Shown piece by piece: positions 56,168 through 63,893 of a DNA stretch of 64,000 bases. A model generated the notes under the pieces. That model was not told where the DNA came from, made no database searches, and saw only the letters and a program-made list of their open reading frames with translations. The stretch is from Saprospiraceae bacterium (GTDB lineage: Bacteria > Bacteroidota > Bacteroidia > Chitinophagales > Saprospiraceae): contig JANQHF010000117.1 of the NCBI GenBank assembly GCA_028282725.1, forward strand, positions 1-64,000. The letters run 5' to 3'. The translations under genes and the position numbers were made by a program. How positions within the stretch are numbered: the first letter of the stretch is position 1; each line of letters starts with the position of its first letter.

Positions 56168-56524
56168 ATGAAAAGGGACATTGATTTAATTAAGGAACTC
56201 CTTATTCTTATTGAAAAATCTGCTAATGAGCTATCAACACAGATTATTGAATTAGATGGATTTACAGAAAACGAAATTTTCTACAATGTTGGACTTCTAA
56301 TTAGTGCAGGGTTGGTTAGTGGAAAAGAGACAAGTACTAAAGATTCGAGGTCTTATCACTTTCTCTCACTTACCTGGGAGGGACATGATTTTTTAGATGC
56401 TATAAGAACCAATGTTGGTTGGAAGGCAATCAAAAAAGAAGTGAAAAAACAGGGGACATCTTTGCCATTCAGTGTTTTGAAAGCTATCGCTATTGAAGCT
56501 GTTAAAGGTGTTGTTGGTCTTTAG
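56168..56524 (+). CDS. DUF2513 protein
   Basis: The 118 residues match DUF2513: MKRDIDLIKELLILIE at the N-terminus, a winged-helix-like middle (ENEIFYNVGLLISAGLVSG), and the hallmark LTWEGHDFLDAIR. The family is common in prophages and integrated elements and probably binds DNA. It starts 38 bases after the lipoprotein gene in the same island module. Confidence 0.88.
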   Translation: MKRDIDLIKELLILIEKSANELSTQIIELDGFTENEIFYNVGLLISAGLVSGKETSTKDSRSYHFLSLTWEGHDFLDAIRTNVGWKAIKKEVKKQGTSLPFSVLKAIAIEAVKGVVGL

Positions 56525-56610
56525 ATTCTACAATTTTTCGTACCCCATAGCGTACCCCACTTTAACCTTTCCACAATAACTATTTGATTATCAGCCTATT
56601 AATGAAGTCC

Positions 56611-56623
56611 GCTCCCGACCTCA
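56611..56623 (+). repeat. att-like repeat 3
   Basis: Copy of GCTCCCGACCTCA; identity with the tRNA extends to 17 bases, TCCGCTCCCGACCTCAA at 56608-56624. It separates the lipoprotein/DUF2513 module from the hicBA module. Confidence 0.8.
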
Positions 56624-56634
56624 ACAATCTGATT

Positions 56635-56667
56635 TTCCCTGATTCACTCTGAGTCAGGGGATTTTTA
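56635..56667 (+). terminator. Terminator-like hairpin after att-like repeat 3
   Basis: TCCCTGATTCA (56636-56646) pairs with TGAGTCAGGGG (56650-56660) over a CTC loop and is followed by ATTTTTATT. It lies as close to the att copy as the tRNA-Cys terminator does to the first copy. Confidence 0.7.
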
Positions 56668-56746
56668 TTGTGCGCCCGGCAGTGGGCGAGAAAGTCCAGG
56701 AAGGTATGGGTTTTCTTTGGTTAAACATGCTTTTGTAAATTGTTGA

Positions 56747-56820
56747 GAGCGGATTCTGGCTCTACGCTCGCGCTGAAGCGCGGTTTCTTCACTTCGAATA
56801 GCTCTGTTATCCGATCGTCC
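56747..56820 (+). repeat. Island repeat A, copy 2
   Basis: Diverged copy of 54466-54540. It again begins with a nearly exact inverse complement of the tRNA-Cys T-arm (GAGAGCGGATTC, one mismatch) and ends CCGATCGTCC. Confidence 0.65.
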
Positions 56821-57021
56821 AATGGGAAAGAACTTCCATCACTTTCATAAGGGTAAGAAGACTAAGGCATACAGAAATCTTGAAATGTTAGAAGCGAAAT
56901 ATTTGTATTGGTCTGAGAAATGCGATCAGTGAATTATTGAGAAGTTTGGTTATTTTTTGTGAGGAAGGTGGCTAGATCAGGATTTTTTAATTCATAAGAA
57001 TTATAACGGCGTGGATTCGGT

Positions 57022-57259
57022 CTAACAATTTGCATCTACCCAGGCTAAGAACTTAGTTTTATCATATTCTAATGTCTTTAGGCACGTACTAATGTGAACA
57101 AATGGAATGTCTTTTTTTGCGCCACGAAATATGATTGGTCGTCTTAGCCCCTTTTTAGTCCATTTATGATGAGATCCTTTCGACTTTCCTGAACTCGCAT
57201 CCTACGGACTTTAGAAAGGACTCCCAACATTTAGTTCTAATTGGTCGAAAATTACCCAC
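57022..57259 (-). pseudogene. hicA: hicA-like mRNA interferase toxin, one-base frameshift
   Basis: On the minus strand a GTG at 57259 overlaps the hicB stop and opens GNFRPIRTKCWESFLKSVGC, the typical HicA N-terminus. After Glu-Phe the frame breaks. One base later the HicA core continues as GKSKGSHHKWTKKGLRRPI, then IPFVHISTCLKTL and a TAG at 57024-57022, including the catalytic-type GSHH histidine. Total length is 79 codons plus one base. HicA cleaves mRNA. Either the gene is dead or the assembly has an indel. Confidence 0.75.
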
Positions 57260-57653
57260 CTACCGAAAGTAATTCTTCCGAAATTTCGGTTTTTTCAGAT
57301 AAATTGAAATTTCTAAGAACTCCTTCCTTATCGATATATGATCCTATAAATTTTTTGGAAGAGTATTTTGCTTTGGACCATCCATATTTCTTTAATTCAC
57401 TATGTATCGCACTATTTGAAAGTGAAGAAAGACTAATGAAGACTTCTTCAAGGATGTCACATGCCATTTTATGAGACTCATATTTGGTGTCACCATATCC
57501 TGAAATATCTAGTGCCGGGATATAAGCTATATGGTGACTGTGATCTTCAAAGTAATAAAATGTAAGAATCGCATCAATTTTTTCTTTTGAAGGGTGTATT
57601 TTGAGTATTTGGGGCCCATTTTGGGCTGAGACTTTTGCTAATTTAAGGGCCAT
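57252..57653 (-). CDS. HicB-like antitoxin
   Basis: The 133 residues contain the HicB-like partial RNase H fold pattern: FYYFEDHSHHIAYIPALDISGYGDTKYESHKMACDILEE, given here only as the stretch around residues 30-70, key features being the Y-I-P-A-L-D and G-Y-G segments. The L-x-x-L-x-K-Y-G-W motif (SELKKYGWSK) follows. Similar proteins in Bacteroidota precede HicA genes, as here. It should neutralise HicA and repress the operon. The C-terminal part is more variable. Confidence 0.72.
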   Translation of the reverse strand: MALKLAKVSAQNGPQILKIHPSKEKIDAILTFYYFEDHSHHIAYIPALDISGYGDTKYESHKMACDILEEVFISLSSLSNSAIHSELKKYGWSKAKYSSKKFIGSYIDKEGVLRNFNLSEKTEISEELLSVGG

Positions 57654-57823
57654 TGTAATTTTCCTTATTCAAACATATAAATTCTTTTAAAGACACAAAC
57701 AAGTATTAACCAGAAGGTTATGCCGATGCCGAGTTAAATATTCAATAAAACTGTACTCCTATTCGTACCCCAAATATTATATTGTTAATAATATGCTGCA
57801 AATCAATTTGTTAATTCACTCAT

Positions 57824-57836
57824 GCTCCCGACCTCA
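57824..57836 (+). repeat. att-like repeat 4 (right end of the island)
   Basis: Exact GCTCCCGACCTCA, 68 bases before the galE stop. It marks the probable distal boundary of the tRNA-Cys island; core genes resume beyond it. Confidence 0.75.
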
Positions 57837-57904
57837 GGTGAGGAAGTCCAACTACGAATGAAGGTTTAATTTACCAAATGTGTTTTCGAATGTGACGGGT
57901 CAAA

Positions 57905-58921
57905 CTAAAAATCCCTGTTTAGTTCCCACTGCCATGCGCTTTTCATGATGTCGTCAATGCCAAATCTGGGCATCCACCCCAGATGTTTCTTGGCCTTATC
58001 ATAATTGGAGTATATGGCTACCACATCTCCCGGTCTGCGAGGGCCTATTTCATATTTCAGTTTTTGTCCTGTCACCCGTTCAAATGCCTGGATCGACTCC
58101 AGCACTGTTACTCCCTGGCCAATGCCCAGGTTAAAGACTTCATAATTACTGGAATGCTTGTTTTGTAACAGGTAGGTAAGAGCTTTTGTATGCGCATCTG
58201 CGAGATCCATTACGTGGATGTAATCCCTGATACAGGATCCATCTCTTGTATCGTAGTCATCTCCAAATACCACACATGTGTCTCGTTTCCCGGCTGCAGT
58301 TTCGGTGATGACCGGTACAAGATTCAGGGCAGCAACCCTGGGTGCTTCACCCAGTAGCCCGGACGGATGAGCTCCGGCTGGATTGAAGTATCGAAGTGAC
58401 AGTGCATTGATCCCCCAGATTTCAGACAAATCCTTTAAAATGTATTCAGAGAGTTGTTTGGTTCTTCCATAAGGTGACTCAGCTTCCTTCATTTCCGTCT
58501 CTTCAGTAACGGGCAGATCCGTTGCCTGGCCATATACCGTGCAGGAAGAAGAAAAAATTACATGATCGATCCCTTTTCTATTGGCCTGATCCATGACATT
58601 CAGCAGCGAATTCAGATTATTCCGAAAGTAAAGAAGTGGTTTTTCAACTGACTCACCCACAGCTTTTAATGCGGCAAAGTGAATAATACCTTGTATGTCA
58701 TCGTATTGATCAAATACGGTGTGCAAAGAAGGAGCATCACAAAGGTCGATGCGGTGATTTTTGACTTTTTTGCCAGTGATCTGGAATACCCTCTCCAGGG
58801 ATTCTTCATAGGAATTACTCAAATTATCAATGGAAATTGGTTCATATCCGGATTCTATCAAACTGATAATCGTATGACTTCCTATGTATCCGCAACCTCC
58901 GGTGACCAGGACCTTTGACAT
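57905..58921 (-). CDS. galE: UDP-glucose 4-epimerase
   Basis: The enzyme interconverts UDP-glucose and UDP-galactose. The Rossmann motif GGCGYIGSHT, the catalytic Ser (FSSSCTVYG) and Tyr-x-x-x-Lys (YGRTKQLSE), and the LRYFNPAGAHPSG block are all present. The ATG at 58921 (MSKVLVTGG) is chosen over one at 58942 because a -7 box overlaps the latter. The length of about 338 residues is standard. It is divergent from a GT2 gene that may use its product. Confidence 0.96.
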   Translation of the reverse strand: MSKVLVTGGCGYIGSHTIISLIESGYEPISIDNLSNSYEESLERVFQITGKKVKNHRIDLCDAPSLHTVFDQYDDIQGIIHFAALKAVGESVEKPLLYFRNNLNSLLNVMDQANRKGIDHVIFSSSCTVYGQATDLPVTEETEMKEAESPYGRTKQLSEYILKDLSEIWGINALSLRYFNPAGAHPSGLLGEAPRVAALNLVPVITETAAGKRDTCVVFGDDYDTRDGSCIRDYIHVMDLADAHTKALTYLLQNKHSSNYEVFNLGIGQGVTVLESIQAFERVTGQKLKYEIGPRRPGDVVAIYSNYDKAKKHLGWMPRFGIDDIMKSAWQWELNRDF

Positions 58922-58939
58922 GAAATTTTTACTTTTGGT

Positions 58940-58947
58940 CAAATGTA
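58940..58947 (-). promoter_or_regulatory. -7 box of galE
   Basis: TACATTTG on the minus strand fits TAnnTTTG and lies 19 bases before the ATG at 58921. Nearby, ATGGTTCGCA is repeated at 58948 and 58966, which could be an operator. Confidence 0.45.
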
Positions 58948-59031
58948 ATGGTTCGCACCATAGGAATGGTTCGCAGGAGTCATGAATATAAGTCCTAACA
59001 TCGTTCCGACATCGGACCAGATCTGAATGAA

Positions 59032-59781
59032 ATGCTCACAGCAGTCATAATTACGTATAACGAATCCGGAAATATTGTTGATTGTATCCAATCCCTCCGG
59101 GATGTAGCAGACGAAGTAATCATCGTTGATGCAGAGAGTACTGATGACACAGTCAAAGAGGCAGAAAAATTTGAATCGGTCCGCATTTTGAAAAAGCAAT
59201 GGGAAGGATATGGGTCGGCACGAAATTATGGTGCGCAACATGCGTCACATGACTGGATTGTTTCTGTCGATGCTGATGAGAGATTGAATGAAAAATTGGT
59301 ACGAAGTATTGAAAATTCCGATCTATCTGAAGATACGGTCTTTTGTATGAAGAGGATAAATTTCCTGGCGGGCAAATCATCCAGGTTTGGGTTTCTGAAA
59401 CCAGAAAAAAAGCCAAGAATGTATCACCGGAAAACTTCTGAATGGACACACCGGAAAGTCCATGAGCAATTGGTCCATAACAAAAAAATAAAAGAGTCAA
59501 TCTTGGATGGCGAGTTATTGCACTATGCCTATGATAGTGTGGACGAAATGCAAATGAAAATGTCAGGATATGCAAGACTTACTGCAGAAGAGTGGCATTC
59601 AAGCGGATATTCCCCAGCCTTTATTCGTCGTAAGTTTGGGCCTGCCTGGCATTTCATTCGTACCTACTTGCTACAAGCAGGATTTTTGGAAGGTAGCAGC
59701 GGATATTTGACATCGAAGGCAGCATACTCCTACAGCAAGAAGAAGTACGAATGTCTTCGGGCACTTTCTCAATCATTGTAA
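59032..59781 (+). CDS. GT2 family glycosyltransferase (WaaE/KdtX-like)
   Basis: The 249 residues show the GT2 nucleotide-binding start MLTAVIITYNESGNIVDCIQSL, the EVIIVDAESTD and DWIVSVDADERLNE aspartate motifs, and the KKPRMYHRK and HRKVHEQL segments typical of LPS core transferases like WaaE. It probably adds a hexose to LPS or another glycan. It overlaps the convergent DUF4920 gene by 13 bases. Confidence 0.88.
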   Translation: MLTAVIITYNESGNIVDCIQSLRDVADEVIIVDAESTDDTVKEAEKFESVRILKKQWEGYGSARNYGAQHASHDWIVSVDADERLNEKLVRSIENSDLSEDTVFCMKRINFLAGKSSRFGFLKPEKKPRMYHRKTSEWTHRKVHEQLVHNKKIKESILDGELLHYAYDSVDEMQMKMSGYARLTAEEWHSSGYSPAFIRRKFGPAWHFIRTYLLQAGFLEGSSGYLTSKAAYSYSKKKYECLRALSQSL

Positions 59782-60242
59782 ATGATCACTCCTTCCGCCA
59801 TCATACGCAATTCAGATTTAGGGGCAGTAATGGCCGCGATTTCTTCTGTTGATTTTCCTTTGTCTTCGGCATAATGTCTTTGCTCTTCCACTGATGTGAT
59901 ATTGTTAAACAGTTTACCCTGGACAACGGCTTTTTTCCCGGATGCATCCTTAGGTACAAAGAAGCCATAATCCTTGAATCGTATGAAAACCTCGGATTCG
60001 CCTTCAGACAATGTCATCCAACATCCTTTGGCCTGACAAACTTCTTCTATGGTGCCTTCCAATTTTACATTCAGGGTATCACTTGAAGATAGACTCGTGG
60101 TCATTCCCGATAATGGTAAGGCATCATCCGGAGAGATCTGATCCCCAAAAAAATTAGCTCCAACACTGGTAAATTGAGCGTCCCTGCCACATCCAAAAAA
60201 GCAAATGAGCAGGATAAAAAGGAAAAGAAATGATCTGTACAT
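59769..60242 (-). CDS. DUF4920 lipoprotein
   Basis: A signal peptide ends in the lipobox ICFFGCG (Cys near 18). The OB-like domain (VKLEGTIEEVCQAKGCWMTL, then FKDYGFFVPKDASGKKAVVQG) matches DUF4920. The Cys pair around AKGCW may bind metal. The function is unknown. The gene is divergent from rpsF, with a -7 box TATTTTTG at 60269-60262. Confidence 0.87.
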   Translation of the reverse strand: MYRSFLFLFILLICFFGCGRDAQFTSVGANFFGDQISPDDALPLSGMTTSLSSSDTLNVKLEGTIEEVCQAKGCWMTLSEGESEVFIRFKDYGFFVPKDASGKKAVVQGKLFNNITSVEEQRHYAEDKGKSTEEIAAITAPKSELRMMAEGVIIYND

Positions 60243-60261
60243 AGTTCTTAATAGTCGGTTA

Positions 60262-60269
60262 CAAAAATA
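60262..60269 (-). promoter_or_regulatory. -7 box of the DUF4920 gene
   Basis: TATTTTTG on the minus strand fits TAnnTTTG and lies 20 bases before the ATG. No -33 TTG is found at the right distance. Confidence 0.4.
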
Positions 60270-60340
60270 TATTCAACAACGTTGTAATTGGTCGAATGTG
60301 ATGCAAAAATCGAAGGATATTTTGTTTTTCAAAAAAAATA

Positions 60341-60348
60341 TATCTTTG
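60341..60348 (+). promoter_or_regulatory. -7 box of the rpsF-rpsR-rplI operon
   Basis: TATCTTTG is an exact match and lies 22 bases before the rpsF ATG. The nearest TTG (60322-60324) has a 16-base spacer, shorter than usual. The leader would be only about 15 bases, too short for an S6:S18-binding leader. Confidence 0.6.
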
Positions 60349-60369
60349 CGCTCCATTTTTGACAAGGTT

Positions 60370-60834
60370 ATGAGACATTATGAAGTCACTTTCATCGTCG
60401 ATCCCGTTCTGTCAGGCGATGAAATTAAATCGACAGCGAAGACCTACGAAGATATGTTGGTCACTGAAGGATGCAATATCATTCATGTAGACGAAATGGG
60501 TCTGAGACAACTCGCTTATTCTATCAATAAGCGTTCTTCCGGTATTTATTACACCATACAATTCGATATTCCTAACGGAGAGATCATTCCTAAGTTGGAA
60601 TTATCCCTCCGCAGAGACGAAAGGATCATGAGGTTCCTTACTGTCAAATTGGACAAGTATGGTGTAAAGTATAATGAGGATAAACGCAATGGATTGATCG
60701 GAAAGGTAGAACGCAAGGAGAAAAAAGAAAATGTAAAAGATCGGAAAAGGGTAACGACTCCGGCAAAAAAACCGAAGGCTCCGGCTGTCGCGGCTACTGC
60801 AACTGAAACAAAAACCCAAACAGAAGAAGAATAA
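60370..60834 (+). CDS. rpsF: 30S ribosomal protein S6
   Basis: The ATG at 60370 gives the canonical [19 protein letters not shown] start; a frame extending 55 codons upstream crosses the promoter and is not used. The ferredoxin-like fold covers about 1-100. A Lys/Ala/Thr-rich tail of about 45 residues follows ([22 protein letters not shown] region), as in other Bacteroidota S6 proteins. S6 binds S18 on the 30S platform, and rpsR follows after 2 bases. Confidence 0.97.
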   Translation: MRHYEVTFIVDPVLSGDEIKSTAKTYEDMLVTEGCNIIHVDEMGLRQLAYSINKRSSGIYYTIQFDIPNGEIIPKLELSLRRDERIMRFLTVKLDKYGVKYNEDKRNGLIGKVERKEKKENVKDRKRVTTPAKKPKAPAVAATATETKTQTEEE

Positions 60835-60836
60835 TT

Positions 60837-61103
60837 ATGGCTTCAAGAGACGATATAAAATTCTTAAATAATCCAAACATAGGCAGTCGGCAGAAAAAGT
60901 ATTGCCGATTCAGAAAATTTGGAATTAAGCATATTGATTACAAGGACCCGGACTTCCTGATGCAATTTATCAATGAGCAAGGAAAGATTTTGCCCAGAAG
61001 AATAACAGGAAATTCTTTGAAATACCAGAAGCGCGTAGCGGTTGCAATCAAAAGAGCCAGGCATTTGGCTTTGCTTCCCTATGTAACTGACCTGCTTAAA
61101 TAG
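60837..61103 (+). CDS. rpsR: 30S ribosomal protein S18
   Basis: The 88 residues contain the S18 core [20 protein letters not shown] and [20 protein letters not shown]. It binds 16S rRNA together with S6. It is the middle gene of rpsF-rpsR-rplI; unlike in many bacteria no ssb or priB lies between rpsF and rpsR. Confidence 0.97.
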   Translation: MASRDDIKFLNNPNIGSRQKKYCRFRKFGIKHIDYKDPDFLMQFINEQGKILPRRITGNSLKYQKRVAVAIKRARHLALLPYVTDLLK

Positions 61104-61135
61104 ACATTTAATATTCTGGAATTAATTCTGTAAAC

Positions 61136-61582
61136 ATGGATGTGATCTTACTAAAAAATATCAGCACTTTGGGCGACAAGCACGACGTCGTTTCTGTTAA
61201 GAATGGTTTCGGACGCAACTACTTGATTCCTAAGGGTTTGGCAGTGATTGCGAATGGATCAAATCTTGCCAAGCTGGATGAACTCATTGCCAAAGAAAAG
61301 GCTGAAGAAGATCAAAGGATAGAGGAGTTCAAACAAATCATCGAAAAAGTGGAGGGTAAAACCCTAAAAATCGGAGTGAAAGCAGGTACTTCAGGAAAGA
61401 TATTCGGAAGTATAACCAATATACAATTGGCTAAAGCACTTACCGAACAATTGGATCTGGATATTCCAAGAAAAAAAATTGTCGTGGACGAGGAGATTAA
61501 AATGATTGGGGCCTATAGTGCTGACTTGAATTTACACGATGAAGTCCAGGGAAAGATCTCATTTGAATTGGTCAAAGAATAA
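61136..61582 (+). CDS. rplI: 50S ribosomal protein L9
   Basis: The N-terminal RNA-binding part (MDVILLKNISTLGDKHDVVSV) and GRNYLIPKGLA are diagnostic. A long connecting helix (KAEEDQRIEEFKQIIEKVEGK) and the C-terminal domain with GKIFGSIT follow. The length of 148 residues is standard. It ends the ribosomal operon and is convergent with the MerR gene. Confidence 0.97.
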   Translation: MDVILLKNISTLGDKHDVVSVKNGFGRNYLIPKGLAVIANGSNLAKLDELIAKEKAEEDQRIEEFKQIIEKVEGKTLKIGVKAGTSGKIFGSITNIQLAKALTEQLDLDIPRKKIVVDEEIKMIGAYSADLNLHDEVQGKISFELVKE

Positions 61583-61661
61583 ATTAATTTCATCCTCAAA
61601 GAGGCCATCCTTAAATATCCCTCACCACCCAAAGTTTTTCAAGAAGTTTTATGATCTTTTC

Positions 61662-62537
61662 CTAAATGGATCCAAGATAATCTATGGTATGCTCTGATGA
61701 ATCAAGCGCAATGACCCGATCTTTATATTCTTCATTGACTACATAGGACTGCAGTCCGATTCCACTTACTACAATTATGCTTTTTTCGAATTCTTTACAC
61801 AAATTGACCATATAGGCATCCAGGTGCTCCGATTCCATGTTGTCAACTATTGTGAAGAGGTAATCAGGGACGACAATGTCCGAGACTTCGAATAAATCAA
61901 TGATCGACACCTCTGTCCCTGCGTTGATGACATTGAATCCTTGTGATCTGATGAGATATTGAAGAAAAAGCAAGCTCAATTCATTGGATTCACCTTCGGG
62001 CAGAAAGATCAGGAAGGTCTGATCTTTCGTAACTTCAGACTGTTCAATCTCTACACTGCATTTTCGCTTGATAACATCCGATACAAATTTTTCATGGATG
62101 TTCTTTATGCTCCCTGCCATCCACATCATAGCCAATTTATCCAGAAGGGGATAAATAACCTCTAACATGGTATCTGTAAAACCTCTTTCTTCGATATTCT
62201 TATTGAGCAGTTGGATAAATTTGGGTTCATTCAATTCTAGCAAAGAAATGGTCAGCGCATCTAGTTGACTTTCAAATGAAACATCCACTTCAGTAATCTC
62301 GGCTACTTTTCTTTGAATCTCAGAAGGATCCATTTTAGCGATCTTCGAAATTTTGATGCCATTACGATTGAGCAATGCTATGTTCAAGACGTTCTTAAGA
62401 TCTTCATCCAGGTAGTATCTGATATTGGTAGCTGTTCTTTTAGGATGGATAATATTGTATCTTTTCTCCCAAATCCGGAGTGTATGTGCTTTTACTCCGG
62501 ATAGTTTTTCTAGATCTTTGATAGAATAGACAACCAT
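61662..62537 (-). CDS. MerR-family regulator with degenerate B12-binding domain
   Basis: The N-terminal winged helix (YSIKDLEKLSGVKAHTLRIWEKRY, about 1-70) is MerR-like and is followed by a helical linker domain (about 85-170). The C-terminal Rossmann-like domain (about 175-291) resembles the cobalamin-binding part of CarH/LitR. The histidine of the usual PEGExHE motif reads Asn (PEGESNEL), and no upper ligand His is seen in HEKFVSD. Loss of B12 light sensing is inferred. It is divergent from bshA and may regulate itself through a dyad in the shared region. Confidence 0.85.
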   Translation of the reverse strand: MVVYSIKDLEKLSGVKAHTLRIWEKRYNIIHPKRTATNIRYYLDEDLKNVLNIALLNRNGIKISKIAKMDPSEIQRKVAEITEVDVSFESQLDALTISLLELNEPKFIQLLNKNIEERGFTDTMLEVIYPLLDKLAMMWMAGSIKNIHEKFVSDVIKRKCSVEIEQSEVTKDQTFLIFLPEGESNELSLLFLQYLIRSQGFNVINAGTEVSIIDLFEVSDIVVPDYLFTIVDNMESEHLDAYMVNLCKEFEKSIIVVSGIGLQSYVVNEEYKDRVIALDSSEHTIDYLGSI

Positions 62538-62622
62538 TCCTGATTCGTGGCAAACCTGTTAATTCTAAACGTTATGTTGAATTATTGGTTTATTAATTGT
62601 GAATATGTAAAATTTTATAAGA

Positions 62623-62640
62623 ATGACATAAGTTAGTCAT
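62623..62640. promoter_or_regulatory. Dyad in the merR-bshA intergenic region
   Basis: ATGAC-N8-GTCAT is an 18-base inverted repeat between the divergent merR and bshA genes. Spaced dyads are typical MerR operators. The link to this regulator is inference. Confidence 0.3.
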
Positions 62641-62686
62641 AACAAATTGACTACTGATCATTTGTATAGAGACCAAGATTTATTAA

Positions 62687-63823
62687 ATGAAAATAGGAAT
62701 AGTTTGTTATCCCACCTTTGGGGGTAGTGGTGTCGTTGCGACAGAGCTGGGCATTCAGCTTGCTGAGAAAGGGCATGAGGTACATTTCATTACCTATGAG
62801 CGACCAGCTCGCCTCGATATCTTCCTTGGAAATGTGTTTTATCATGAAGTATTGCCCTTTAAATATTCGCTCTTCAAGTATACCCCATATGAAACGACAC
62901 TTGCCGGAAGACTGGTGGATGTAGCGGAAAACGAAAAGTTGGATCTCTTGCATGTTCACTATGCCATCCCACATGCATCAGTCGCATATTTGGCCAAATG
63001 TATTTTAGAAAGCCGGGGAATCAAAATACCGGTAATCACCACCTTGCATGGCACTGATATCACTCTTGTAGGAAAAGATCCCGCACTAAAGTCAGTTGTA
63101 GAATTTAGCATTAATAATAGTGACGGCGTGACTGCAGTATCTCAATTTTTGAAGAATGCCACCTACATGAATTTTTCAATTGAAAAGGAAATTGATGTTA
63201 TTTATAATTTTATCGATTTAGCAAAATTCCAAAGACGAGATAAAGATCACTTCAAAAAAGCCATTGCACCCGAGGGTGAAAAAATAATCACGCACATTTC
63301 CAATTTCAGAAAGGTAAAGAGAGCTGAAGATGCAGTTTTCGTATTCCAAAAAATCGGGGAAAAAATTCCTTCCAAACTGTTGATGATCGGGGATGGTCCC
63401 GAAAGGGCAAATGTTGAAAAGACCTGCCGGGAAATTGGGATATGTGATGAAATCAGATTTTTAGGCAAACAAGGAGCTATTGAGGAGCTGCTGTCAATTT
63501 CAGATTTATTCCTGCTTCCTTCCTCCAATGAGAGTTTTGGACTCGCTGCTTTGGAGGCAATGGCCCTGGAGGTACCCATTATTAGTACCAATGTAGGAGG
63601 AATACCGGAAGTCAATGTCCAGGGAGTAACTGGTTACTTAAGTGAAGTTGGCGATGTAGAAAATATGTCATCTAATGCCATTCACATTTTATCCCATCCT
63701 GAAATACATCAAGAATTCAAGCGAAATGCCTATCAGAAGGCGAAGGAGTTTGATGTAAAAAATATCGTTCCTCTATATGAGTCGATGTATCAAAGAGTAA
63801 TGGCTCACAGTGTTTTGGCATGA
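62687..63823 (+). CDS. bshA: N-acetyl-alpha-D-glucosaminyl L-malate synthase
   Basis: This is the first enzyme of bacillithiol synthesis, joining GlcNAc to L-malate. The N-terminus KIGIVCYPTFGGSGVVATELG, with the Gly-rich acceptor loop, is diagnostic of BshA within GT4. HVHYAIPHASVAYLA and TLHGTDITLVG follow, and the donor site is SNESFGLAALEAMA. The 378 residues are standard. No bshB or bshC is in the window. Confidence 0.95.
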   Translation: MKIGIVCYPTFGGSGVVATELGIQLAEKGHEVHFITYERPARLDIFLGNVFYHEVLPFKYSLFKYTPYETTLAGRLVDVAENEKLDLLHVHYAIPHASVAYLAKCILESRGIKIPVITTLHGTDITLVGKDPALKSVVEFSINNSDGVTAVSQFLKNATYMNFSIEKEIDVIYNFIDLAKFQRRDKDHFKKAIAPEGEKIITHISNFRKVKRAEDAVFVFQKIGEKIPSKLLMIGDGPERANVEKTCREIGICDEIRFLGKQGAIEELLSISDLFLLPSSNESFGLAALEAMALEVPIISTNVGGIPEVNVQGVTGYLSEVGDVENMSSNAIHILSHPEIHQEFKRNAYQKAKEFDVKNIVPLYESMYQRVMAHSVLA

Positions 63824-63893
63824 TTCCTTGAATTTTATTTGGATGTATCTTGCCGGCTCTTTTTCATTACCAGGACTTTAAAGTCTCTACAGT

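Larger units (their letters stand above)
56525..57021. other. Island gap: att copy, terminator hairpin, repeat A, tiny frame
   Basis: This 497-base stretch contains att-like repeat 3 with its hairpin and repeat A copy 2. After them an ATG at 56822 opens a 36-codon frame (MGKNFHHFHKGKKTKAYRN...) ending at 56932. It is basic and not recognised, and may be chance. The remainder up to the hicA remnant shows nothing. Confidence 0.4.

Noticed and set aside
60300..60369. S6:S18 ribosomal leader motif
   Set aside because: The exact -7 box at 60341 leaves only about 15 bases of leader, too short for the motif.
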